DNA of 64,000 nucleotides from Myxococcus xanthus. Lineage in GTDB: Bacteria > Myxococcota > Myxococcia > Myxococcales > Myxococcaceae. Position 1 is the first letter of the stretch. Every line of letters starts with the position of its first letter. The DNA is taken from positions 124,001 through 188,000 of the forward strand of contig NZ_FNOH01000004.1 in assembly GCF_900106535.1 (NCBI RefSeq), read 5' to 3'. The position numbers and the translations under genes are program-made. Below the pieces are notes generated by a model. That model did no database searches, was not told the DNA's origin, and worked only from the letters and a program-made list of their open reading frames with translations. Positions 42,755 to 49,959 of the stretch are shown here, one piece after another.

Positions 42755-43463
42755 TAGAGGGCACCACGGGAGGCGCGGGAGGAACGGCCGGCACATCGCC
42801 GCCGGGCGGCACGCCCCAGTCCACCACCGGCCAGCCCCGCTTCCGGGCGTGGCGCCGCAGCCGGTGGTCCGGGTGGACGGCCACGGGCCGCCCCACCACC
42901 TCCATCACCGACAGGTCCGAATACGAATCGGTGTAGAAGGCGCATGCCGAAAGTGCCACGCCCGCCTCGCGCACATAGGCCTCGGCACAGACGCGCTTGC
43001 CCTCGCCGAAGCAGATGGTGCCCAGGGCGCGTCCGGTGTGGAGGCCCGCGCCATCGACCTCGAAGCGGTTGCACAGCACCGCGTCCAGTCCCAGCTCCCG
43101 CGCCACCAGCTCCGACAGGTAGCCCGTGGACGACGTCAGCAGGACGAGCCGCTCCCCGGCACGCCGGTGCGCGTCCAGCACGGCCCAGGCCCCGGGCCGA
43201 TAGAGCGGCCGCACCTGTTCCTCGTAGAACACGGCGGTGCGCTCCTGGAGCGGCCTCGCGGGCGTACCGGCGAGCTGGGCAATCGCGCGCGCGACGGCGT
43301 CCTGCATGGACACGAAGCCCAGGTGGTAGCGCGCAATCCAGAGGCTGGCGCGCAGCGCCTGGAAGCGGGAGATGTGCCCCAGCTCGAGCTCGCGGCGAAT
43401 CCACAGCGAGCCCGAGTTGGCGGCGATGAGCGTCTTGTCCAGGTCAAAGAATGCGACGGCCAC
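42744..43463 (-). CDS. HAD-IB family phosphatase (SerB-like)
   Basis: 239 aa from the GTG at 43463 (AGAGG 7 nt upstream); the longer frame to 43523 overlaps the matrixin gene and is not needed. Motif I VAVAFFDLDKTLIAANS, motif II LTSSTGYLSEL, and motif IV YTDSYSDLSVMEVVG, with a short helical cap, are those of HAD subfamily IB (phosphoserine phosphatase-like). The C-terminus is Pro-rich. It follows the second matrixin gene by 10 nt and is the last gene of that operon. Substrate unknown. Confidence 0.86.
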   Translation of the reverse strand: MAVAFFDLDKTLIAANSGSLWIRRELELGHISRFQALRASLWIARYHLGFVSMQDAVARAIAQLAGTPARPLQERTAVFYEEQVRPLYRPGAWAVLDAHRRAGERLVLLTSSTGYLSELVARELGLDAVLCNRFEVDGAGLHTGRALGTICFGEGKRVCAEAYVREAGVALSACAFYTDSYSDLSVMEVVGRPVAVHPDHRLRRHARKRGWPVVDWGVPPGGDVPAVPPAPPVVPSTGP

Positions 43464-43473
43464 GCCAGGACCT

Positions 43474-44418
43474 CTAATCCCGCCGGAGGGATGCCGCAGC
43501 ACGGACCGCACGCCGCCGCACACGCGTCAGGACGAGCGCGGCCAGCCCCAACGCCACCGGTCCCGGCGCCGCCGCGCAGCCGCTGCCCCGGCCGTCCGCC
43601 TTCAACGCAAACCCCGCCCCCTCCCGCACGAAGCACTGGGTGGGCGGCAGGTGACGCGGGTAGATGTCACAGAACCCGGCGGCCGACCCCGGGTCGATGA
43701 CACGCTTGCGCGTCTCCCCCGGCGGCGCGGTGGCCTCCATCGTGGCGCCCGGGACGAAGACATGGTCCAGGCCCACCACGTGGCCAATCTCATGCGTCAT
43801 GGTGTTCTGGATGTCCGTGGCCACGCAGTCCACCGAGGGCTCGCCTTCACACACCGGTGAGTCCACCGTGGTGAAGAGGAAGCCGTAGCCCCGTGCCGGC
43901 TGGGACGCGTTCAGCTCGATGTCCGAGTCCAACACCCGCCCGTCCCGATAGGAGAACGTGGACGTGGTGAGGCCGATGGTCCCAGGCGGATGCTCCCAGC
44001 ACTGGTAGACGTTGCCGCACGTCTCTTCGGTCCAGCACGCATCATCCGCCGGGGCAACCTCGTGGCACGACGTCTCCCGGAACGTGATGATGTTGTAGTT
44101 GTCCCGGGGACGCGTCTCGTCGTAGCCCACGGCGATGGGCGCTCGCCAGTCCTCGCCCCGGGTGAACCGGTAGTCGCTGCACCCGTCGGAGATGTTCCGC
44201 CACGAGTCGAAGGACGCCTCGATGGCCGCCACCTCGGAGTCTCCAGGCGTGCGCGCGCTGCCCGCCGCATCTAGGTGGTAGACATACTCACGCACCGGCC
44301 ACACCAGGCACAGCGGGTGCCTGGGCACCACGGTGCGGCGGTAGGACGGCTCCTCCTCCATCTGCGCGTGAGCGGAGGTGGCCAGGCACGCGGCCGCGAG
44401 CGCCAGCGCCTTCCTCAC
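43474..44418 (-). CDS. Matrixin-family metalloprotease with MYXO-CTERM anchor (copy 2)
   Basis: 314 aa from a GTG overlapping the stop of the preceding matrixin (GTGA). There is a signal peptide (ALALAAACLATSAHAQ) and a metzincin zinc motif H-E-I-G-H-V-V-G-L-D-H followed by ATMEATAPPGE (Met-turn). Many paired cysteines are present. The C-terminus GSGCAAAPGPVALGLAALVL followed by an Arg cluster is a MYXO-CTERM sorting signal, implying surface anchoring after processing. It probably cleaves extracellular protein. Clear paralogue of the neighbour, with the same cysteine layout. Confidence 0.88.
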   Translation of the reverse strand: MRKALALAAACLATSAHAQMEEEPSYRRTVVPRHPLCLVWPVREYVYHLDAAGSARTPGDSEVAAIEASFDSWRNISDGCSDYRFTRGEDWRAPIAVGYDETRPRDNYNIITFRETSCHEVAPADDACWTEETCGNVYQCWEHPPGTIGLTTSTFSYRDGRVLDSDIELNASQPARGYGFLFTTVDSPVCEGEPSVDCVATDIQNTMTHEIGHVVGLDHVFVPGATMEATAPPGETRKRVIDPGSAAGFCDIYPRHLPPTQCFVREGAGFALKADGRGSGCAAAPGPVALGLAALVLTRVRRRAVRAAASLRRD

Positions 44419-45302
44419 CGGACCGCCTCCTCGCGACGGCGGCGGCGCGCCAGCCACAGCGACCAGACGGCCACCAGCGACAGCGCTCCACCCGGCCCCG
44501 CCGCGGAGCAGCCTCCAGCCTTGGGCCCCAGTTCGATGGACGTCACCGGGTGGAGGCACGACTGGCTGGCCTGCCCCTGGGGGTAGGCGTCACAGACAAA
44601 GCCGCGCGAGCCCGAGTCCACCACGCGCTTGGACACCTCTCCCGGCGGCGCGCTGGGGTTCATGGTGGAGCCGGTGGCGCGCGTGTGGTCCAGACCGATG
44701 AGGTGGCCGACCTCGTGCGTGGCGGTGTTCTGCACGTCGGTGGCCACGCAGTGGGTCGTCACCGGCGGGAAGCATGTGCCGCCGTTCGCCGTCGTGAAGG
44801 AGAAGCGCGCCGCGTTGAAGGAGATGTCCGAGTCGTAGATGATGCCCGAGCGCTCGTCGTACGTGGTGAGGGTGATGGCGATGGTGTTGTCGTCGTCATC
44901 CCAGCAGTCATGTGTGTTGGCACACGTGTCGTCGGCCCAGCACGCATCGGTCGCGGGCACTACGGAGTTGCAGTCCCGGGTCCGGAACAGCACCAGGTTG
45001 GTATTGGTTCCCTGGCGCCGGTAGCCCACCTCGCGTTCGTCCACGCGCGGGCCTTCCACCAACGTGAGGTTGCCGCACTCGGCGAAAATGTCCTGCCAGC
45101 TCTGGAAGGAGGCGCGAATCGCGTCGAACTCGGAGTCGCCCGCCGTGTCCGGGTTGCCGTAGGTGCTCTGGTTCCAGACGACGCGATTGGACGTCCAGTA
45201 GAGGCACTGCGTGCGCGTGTCACCCGCATCGACACGGCTGCGGACGTAGGGGTCCACCTGGCCCAGGGTCAGGGCCAGCATCAGGGGCGCGAGCGGCATC
45301 AC
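44415..45302 (-). CDS. Matrixin-family metalloprotease with MYXO-CTERM anchor (copy 1)
   Basis: 295 aa. GTG (45302) and ATG (45299) starts both overlap the upstream stop; GGGGAG lies upstream. A short signal peptide precedes conserved segments shared with copy 2: AGDSEFDAIRASFQSWQDI, ATDACWADDTCANTHDCW and the zinc motif H-E-V-G-H-L-I-G-L-D-H with STMNPSAPPGE as Met-turn. The C-terminus, GGCSAAGPGGALSLVAVWSL plus an Arg-rich end, is a MYXO-CTERM signal. An Asp cluster (CWDDDDNT) may bind Ca2+. Confidence 0.88.
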   Translation of the reverse strand: MMPLAPLMLALTLGQVDPYVRSRVDAGDTRTQCLYWTSNRVVWNQSTYGNPDTAGDSEFDAIRASFQSWQDIFAECGNLTLVEGPRVDEREVGYRRQGTNTNLVLFRTRDCNSVVPATDACWADDTCANTHDCWDDDDNTIAITLTTYDERSGIIYDSDISFNAARFSFTTANGGTCFPPVTTHCVATDVQNTATHEVGHLIGLDHTRATGSTMNPSAPPGEVSKRVVDSGSRGFVCDAYPQGQASQSCLHPVTSIELGPKAGGCSAAGPGGALSLVAVWSLWLARRRRREEAVR

Positions 45303-45853
45303 GGCGTCTGCTCCCCAAGGGCTTCACGGATGGCGGCCTTCAGCTCCACCAGCGTCATGGACTGGAGCGCGGACGCGGCCGGCTTTCGGGTGACGGGGTC
45401 CAACAGTTGCGACTCGGTGGGCTCCGGGACGGCCAGCGCCGTCTTTCCCTCACGCTTCACCTGGAACTTCCCCTGCGCCATGTCGGAGACGCGGAAGGCA
45501 CGGGGGCCGCGCTTCTGCAGGAAGACCACCACCTCCTCGCCCGGCGTGAAGGACGCCAGGCCGTGCACCACCTGGCCAATGTCCCCCATGCGGCCCCCGG
45601 GCTGGGTGACGAGCACCGTGCTCCCAGGCTGGCCCTTGAGCGACTCCGTCACCTGGATTTCGACGTCGGTGAGGATGCGCATCTTGTCGCCGCTCCAGCG
45701 GCTCTCCACGCGCCGGACGACACCGTGGACCACGGTGTCCGCGCCTACCGCGAGCCCGGACAGGTCCACGCGGAGCTGGGTGGTGGCGGTCGCGGGCACG
45801 CCCACCAGGAGGACAGCCAGGAGCAACGTGCGAACTACCTGACGAATCGACAT
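45299..45853 (-). CDS. Exported hypothetical protein, first gene of the matrixin operon
   Basis: 184 aa with GGGAG 6 nt before the ATG. A signal peptide (LLLAVLLVGVPATATT) is followed by one beta-rich domain (about 28-135: GADTVVHGVVRRVESRW, DVEIQVTESLKGQPGSTVLV, FTPGEEVVVFLQKRG). The OB-like strand pattern is seen in small exported proteins but I cannot name a family with certainty. Its stop overlaps the start of matrixin copy 1. A partner, inhibitor or chaperone of the proteases is conceivable from context only. Confidence 0.7.
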   Translation of the reverse strand: MSIRQVVRTLLLAVLLVGVPATATTQLRVDLSGLAVGADTVVHGVVRRVESRWSGDKMRILTDVEIQVTESLKGQPGSTVLVTQPGGRMGDIGQVVHGLASFTPGEEVVVFLQKRGPRAFRVSDMAQGKFQVKREGKTALAVPEPTESQLLDPVTRKPAASALQSMTLVELKAAIREALGEQTP

Positions 45854-45940
45854 ACGAGTTCTCCCTGGCCATCCAACTTACTCCAGGAATGCCCCTCCGC
45901 GTTGACCCTCCATCCTCGCCCTGCTAATCCGCGCGCCCGT

Positions 45941-47380
45941 ATGCCTCCTGCCCTTCGCGTCCGCTTCGCTCCCTCGCCTACCGGCTACCTTCACATTGGC
46001 GGTGCCCGTACGGCGCTGATGAACTTTCTCCAGGCGCGGCGCCAGGGCGGCACCTTCGTCCTTCGCATGGAGGACACGGACCAGGGCCGCTCCACCCCGG
46101 AGTCGGTGCAGGCCATCCTGGACGGGCTGAACTGGCTGGGCATCGACTGGGATGAGGGCCCCGGTAAGGAAGGCCCCTACGCCCCCTACTTCCAGATGCA
46201 GCGGCTGGACACCTATCGCAAGCACGCCGACCAGCTCATCGCCGAGGGCAAGGCCTACCGGTGCTACTGCACGAAGGAGGACCTCGACGCGCAGCGGCAG
46301 GTGGCGGAGAAGGCGGGCGGCGCGTTCAAGTACCCGGGCACCTGCCGCGAGCGGACCGAGCCCCCCGCCGGCCGCAACGCCGCGGACGCCGTCATCCGCT
46401 TCAAGATGCCCGCGGGTGACGGTTCCGTGTCCTTCACCGACAAGGCGCTGGGCACCATCACCAAGACGCACAGCGACCTGGATGACTGGGTCATGATGCG
46501 GGCGGACGGCATCCCCGTGTACAACTTCGGGTGTGTCATTGATGACCACCTGATGGACATCACCCTGGTCGCGCGCGGCCAGGAGCACGTCAACTCCACC
46601 TTCCCGCAGCTCATGCTGTACCAGGCGCTGGGGTGGACGCCTCCCGACTTCGCCCACCTGCCGCTCATCCTGGGCCCGGACCGCGAGAAGCTGTCCAAGC
46701 GCAAGCACCCGGAAGCGGACGTGATGGTGCACAAGCGCAACGGCGTCATGCCGGAGGCGCTGCTCAACTTCGTCATCCGCCTGGGCTGGAGCCACGGCAA
46801 CGACGAGGTCATCAGCCGCGAACAGATGCTCGAGTGGTTCGACTTCAGCGACGTGGGCACCACCTCCGGCGTGTGGAACCCGGAGAAGCTGCTGTGGCTC
46901 AACCAGCAGTGGATGAAGCAGTTGCCGGTGGAGACCGTGGTGGAGCGGCTGCTCCCCTTCCTGGAGGCGAAGGGCATCCAGGCGAAGGGCGACCCGCGGC
47001 TGGAGACGCTGGTGCGCACGCTGCGCGAGCGCTCCAACACCCTGGAAGACATCGCCACCACCGCGGCCAACGTCTACTTCCGCTCCGGCATCACCCTGGA
47101 CGAGAAGGCCGCCACCAAGCACCTCTCCGGAGAGTCCCTCAACCTGCTGCGCAAGGTGCGCGAGACGCTCACCGCGCTGCCGGAGTGGTCGGTGGAGGCG
47201 CTGGACGGCGTGGTGAAGCAGGTGAGCGAGGCCTCCAGCGTCGGCATGGGCAAGGTGGCGCAGCCCATCCGCGTGGCACTCACTGGCAACACCACCAGCC
47301 CGGGCATCGGCGAGACGCTGGTGCTGGTAGGCCGCGACGAATCCCTGCTGCGCATCGACGCGGCGCTGACGCGCGGTTGA
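45941..47380 (+). CDS. gltX: Glutamate-tRNA ligase (GluRS)
   Basis: 479 aa from the ATG at 45941. Class I synthetase motifs: FAPSPTGYLHIGGARTAL (HIGH-type) and LSKRKH (KMSKS-type). The zinc-region cysteines RCYCTKEDL and YPGTCRE are present, and the C-terminal anticodon-binding helices follow. It charges tRNA-Glu, and in bacteria without GlnRS also tRNA-Gln. No Shine-Dalgarno precedes the ATG. TTGACC (45902-45907) and a poor -10 17 nt on would place the start of transcription almost at the ATG. tRNA-Gln and tRNA-Glu genes lie less than 750 nt downstream. Confidence 0.96.
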   Translation: MPPALRVRFAPSPTGYLHIGGARTALMNFLQARRQGGTFVLRMEDTDQGRSTPESVQAILDGLNWLGIDWDEGPGKEGPYAPYFQMQRLDTYRKHADQLIAEGKAYRCYCTKEDLDAQRQVAEKAGGAFKYPGTCRERTEPPAGRNAADAVIRFKMPAGDGSVSFTDKALGTITKTHSDLDDWVMMRADGIPVYNFGCVIDDHLMDITLVARGQEHVNSTFPQLMLYQALGWTPPDFAHLPLILGPDREKLSKRKHPEADVMVHKRNGVMPEALLNFVIRLGWSHGNDEVISREQMLEWFDFSDVGTTSGVWNPEKLLWLNQQWMKQLPVETVVERLLPFLEAKGIQAKGDPRLETLVRTLRERSNTLEDIATTAANVYFRSGITLDEKAATKHLSGESLNLLRKVRETLTALPEWSVEALDGVVKQVSEASSVGMGKVAQPIRVALTGNTTSPGIGETLVLVGRDESLLRIDAALTRG

Positions 47381-47401
47381 GCCATCAGGCGCAGGTAGCG
47401 G

Positions 47402-47430
47402 TGGACGTCAGCAGCGCAGGCCCCTATCTT
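47402..47430 (+). promoter_or_regulatory. Candidate promoter for a leaderless transcript
   Basis: -35 TGGACG (47402-47407, 4 of 6) and -10 TATCTT (47425-47430, 4 of 6) are 17 nt apart. The predicted start, about 7 nt after the -10, coincides with the ATG at 47439, and no Shine-Dalgarno exists between. Confidence 0.4.
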
Positions 47431-47438
47431 TCGGACCC

Positions 47439-47846
47439 ATGATGCGTGCCCTTGACAGCCTGAAACGTGGTTTCTATAAGGCGCGCCCGCTCGGAGCGGC
47501 GCTGGTGGCGCTCTGGGCGGTTTCAGCGGGCGCCGAAGTCATCAATGGCGCGCAGTTGCCGGATGGGTCCAAGCGGGTCGGTGAGAATCGCTACCGGTCA
47601 CCCAGGGATTTCGATGGCACGCTGGAGTACTACCGCGCGGTCTACTCGACGAGCGGTTACCCTCGCCGGCAGATCGTGAACCAGCCGGGCGTCAAGGCGG
47701 TTCACATCAGCAACCCCTCGGGGAAGAACTTCGCGGGGCTGAACATTTACGAGGCGAACGACGAAGTTCGCATCTACATCGTCCCGACCCAGCAGGCAGC
47801 CAAGCCCGCCAAGAAGCCGGAGACGACGAAGAGCAGGAAGAAGTAA
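47439..47846 (+). CDS. Small exported hypothetical protein
   Basis: 135 aa from ATG 47439 (or the adjacent ATG 47442). A basic start and hydrophobic segment (GAALVALWAVSAGAE) form a signal peptide. A compact domain follows (about 33-115: DGSKRVGENRYRSPRDFDGT, LEYYRAVYSTSGYPRRQIV, VRIYIVP) and a Lys-rich tail ends the protein. I recognise no family. It sits alone between gltX and the tRNA genes. Confidence 0.7.
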   Translation: MMRALDSLKRGFYKARPLGAALVALWAVSAGAEVINGAQLPDGSKRVGENRYRSPRDFDGTLEYYRAVYSTSGYPRRQIVNQPGVKAVHISNPSGKNFAGLNIYEANDEVRIYIVPTQQAAKPAKKPETTKSRKK

Positions 47847-47915
47847 ACGTCGCACCGAAGTTGTTGCAGTCCCGAAGTGGTATTGGTAGAGAAGCGCCGC
47901 GGTCGAGCAGGTCCT

Positions 47916-47986
47916 TGGGGAATCGTCTAACGGCAGGACAGCAGACTCTGACTCTGCTTATCTAGGTTCGAATCCTAGTTCCCCAG
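47916..47986 (+). tRNA. tRNA-Gln (anticodon CUG)
   Basis: 71 nt without encoded CCA. Acceptor TGGGGAA pairs with TTCCCCA plus discriminator G. Anticodon stem GCAGA/TCTGC encloses loop CTCTGAC with anticodon CTG at 47948-47950. T arm is CTAGG-TTCGAAT-CCTAG. The U1-A72 pair is usual for bacterial tRNA-Gln. Confidence 0.95.
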
Positions 47987-48051
47987 CTTGTAGTCCCGCA
48001 GTTGCAGTGCTCGTTGGTCCGAAGCAACCTGAGCAGGACGAAACAAAAGGG

Positions 48052-48081
48052 TTGACGAGGGCAGACGAAAAAAGGTAGAAA
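48052..48081 (+). promoter_or_regulatory. Candidate promoter for tRNA-Glu
   Basis: -35 TTGACG (48052-48057, 5 of 6) and -10 TAGAAA (48076-48081, 4 of 6) are 18 nt apart, 34 nt before the tRNA. It suggests the two tRNA genes can be transcribed separately. Confidence 0.4.
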
Positions 48082-48115
48082 TCGCGGGCAGTTAGCGGCG
48101 GTTGAAACAAGTATC

Positions 48116-48187
48116 GGCCCTGTCGTCTAGCGGTTAGGACGGAGCCCTCTCACGGCTCAAACTCGGGTTCGAATCCCGGCAGGGTCA
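48116..48187 (+). tRNA. tRNA-Glu (anticodon CUC)
   Basis: 72 nt without encoded CCA. Acceptor GGCCCTG pairs with CAGGGTC (one G-U pair) plus discriminator A. Anticodon stem GAGCC/GGCTC holds loop CTCTCAC with anticodon CTC at 48149-48151. T arm CGGGTTCGAATCCCG is canonical. Confidence 0.95.
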
Positions 48188-48194
48188 CACTGAG

Positions 48195-48233
48195 ACGCCC
48201 ACCTTCTGAAAAGAAGGTGGGCGTTTCGCTTTG
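48195..48233 (+). terminator. Rho-independent terminator after tRNA-Glu
   Basis: A perfect 13-bp stem (48195-48207 with 48212-48224) closed by a GAAA tetraloop is followed by TTCGCTTT. It is a strong stem with a moderate T-tract, 8 nt after the tRNA, and the clearest intrinsic terminator in the window. Confidence 0.85.
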
Positions 48234-48333
48234 CGGGCCAGGTGTTGGTGGCGCGAGACGGCCCTCCGGCGGGGCCCGGCGCCTCTCTCGAGGCGGGGCC
48301 CGCGCGTTCCTGCTCACGCTTCGACGGGGTACT

Positions 48334-49323
48334 TCAGGGCAACGGCGCGGCGATGCTCTGCCGGAAGGCGGCGAGCGCCGCGGCGAGCCGATCTTGCGCC
48401 CGCTGCACGCCCCGGCGCAGCAACAACATGCGCACCTTCTCCGGCAGCGCGACGGCGCCCTGGCTGGTGCCGAAGCCCACCAGGTCCATTCGCAGCGTAA
48501 TCGCCTCCAGCAAATCACCCAGGTCTGCCTGGGGACTGGCGAGCAGCAGCACGTCGGGCGGTCTGCGCTGAAGGCGCTCGGCCAGCGTGCGCCACTGGGG
48601 GTCGCCCGTCTCCACGATGACGACGTCCACGCGCTCCAGTTCGGGGGCATAGGGCGGCAGCTCCACCGCCTCGAAGCCAGCGTCCTGAAGAACGGTGACG
48701 GTACTCGCGCTGCCCACGACGGCCACGCGGCCATTGAGGCCCAGGCGCACCGCTTCCTCGTAGGCGCGCAGCTCCGCCTCCAGGGCTTCGTAGGCGCGCT
48801 CCGGCGCGTCCTGACCGGAGGCCAGGAGAGCCGCGGCCTCGCGGGCCACCTCCCGGGCCTGCTCCCGCACGAGCAGGCCCGCCGTCCGGCGCTCCAGGGC
48901 GGCGCGCACCTTGGCGCGCAGCACCCGCAGGTCGTCAAAAGGCTTGAGGATGTAGTCACTGGCGCCCGCGGCGAAGGCGGCGACGACGCTTTCGGAGCTG
49001 GCGTAGCCGGTAATCATCACCGCTTCCAGGGACGGCTGGAGACGGCGCGCCTCGGCGATGAGCTCCACGCCGCCCATGCCGGGCAGGTTCTTGTCCGTCA
49101 CGAGGACGTCGAAGCGCTGCTCGGCCAGCAGCGGGAGGGCATCCTCCGCGCTTGCGGCCAGCGTCACCACCAGGTCGGCATCTCGCTCCAGAAGGCGGGC
49201 ACAGATGTCCAGCACGACGGGCTCGTCATCCACCACCAGCACCGTCGAGGCGAGCGTCCCCCCTTCCCCTCCTTCACCCTCACCGGTTTCGAACGGGAAC
49301 TCCATGGCCGCGGAGATTCGCAC
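48334..49323 (-). CDS. Response regulator with a second, degenerate receiver-like domain
   Basis: 329 aa from a GTG with GGAAG upstream; ATG 49305 is the alternative. The first receiver (about 25-145) is complete: VLVVDDEPVV acidic pair, phospho-acceptor in VLVTDKNLPGMGG, MITGYASSE switch Thr and ILKPFDD Lys. A helical linker (about 145-195) leads to a region (about 198-310: RVAVVGSASTVTVLQDAG, VDVVIVET, PDVLLLASPQADLGDLLE) with alternating strands and helices like a receiver but no Asp pocket or Lys. No DNA-binding domain. Likely signals by protein contact. Confidence 0.82.
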   Translation of the reverse strand: MRISAAMEFPFETGEGEGGEGGTLASTVLVVDDEPVVLDICARLLERDADLVVTLAASAEDALPLLAEQRFDVLVTDKNLPGMGGVELIAEARRLQPSLEAVMITGYASSESVVAAFAAGASDYILKPFDDLRVLRAKVRAALERRTAGLLVREQAREVAREAAALLASGQDAPERAYEALEAELRAYEEAVRLGLNGRVAVVGSASTVTVLQDAGFEAVELPPYAPELERVDVVIVETGDPQWRTLAERLQRRPPDVLLLASPQADLGDLLEAITLRMDLVGFGTSQGAVALPEKVRMLLLRRGVQRAQDRLAAALAAFRQSIAAPLP

Positions 49324-49374
49324 AGCTCACTTCCAACTACGAAGCCCGCATTTGAGGCCCGCTATGCTGAAGCT

Positions 49375-49959
49375 GTGGCGAGCTTTCAAGACGCATTGCA
49401 GGACAACCGGGTACCCGGGCGGCTGGGCGACGTGCGGCTGCGTTATGACGGCGGCCGGCTGGTGGGCGAATCCCTATCGCCGCCCTGGGAGCGGCGTGCC
49501 CTGCCAGGACTGCTCGTCGGCGTAGGACTGGGGTGCGCGGTGGGCGCCGCCGTCCTGGTGGGCGTCCGGGAAGGCACGACGGCGGCCTTCGCCCTGGGCC
49601 TGCTCGCGGCGGCCCTGGTGGGTCTGTCCCTCAAGTTGGAGTCCCGACTGGGCCGCCGGCGCTTCGTCCTGCACTTCCGCACCGAGTCCTTGCGGTTGGA
49701 GCAACTGGCCTGGTCACCGGGCGCTACCCGCGCGGCGGTGGTGCCCTTCGACGCGGTGCGGGCCGTCCATATGGTGGAGCGCCCCGGTCCCCGTTACGCG
49801 CTGGTGGTGGAGTACGCGCCAGAGAATGCGGAAGGCCCGCTGCGCCGCGCGGTGCTGGTGGAGGACATCCGCGCCTCCGAGACGCAGACGCTGCACCGCG
49901 TGTGGCGCATGCTCAGCAACGCCTTCGGACTCAGGGGGGCGGGGCTCGCCGGAGGGTGA
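49375..49959 (+). CDS. Hypothetical membrane protein
   Basis: 194 aa from a GTG with only a weak GAAG before it. A cytoplasmic N-terminus of about 45 residues precedes two hydrophobic helices, about 46-67 and 71-92. A soluble beta-rich domain follows (about 95-190: RFVLHFRTESLRLEQLAW, VVPFDAVRAVHMVERPG, YALVVEYAPE) that resembles PH-like folds in strand pattern. No family recognised. Its end overlaps the convergent kinase gene by 29 nt. Confidence 0.65.
   Translation: MASFQDALQDNRVPGRLGDVRLRYDGGRLVGESLSPPWERRALPGLLVGVGLGCAVGAAVLVGVREGTTAAFALGLLAAALVGLSLKLESRLGRRRFVLHFRTESLRLEQLAWSPGATRAAVVPFDAVRAVHMVERPGPRYALVVEYAPENAEGPLRRAVLVEDIRASETQTLHRVWRMLSNAFGLRGAGLAGG

Noticed and set aside
47990-48045. 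Short nested inverted repeats after tRNA-Gln
   Set aside because: GTTGC/GCAAC and TGCTC/GAGCA have only 5-bp stems and large loops with no T-tract; not distinguishable from chance.
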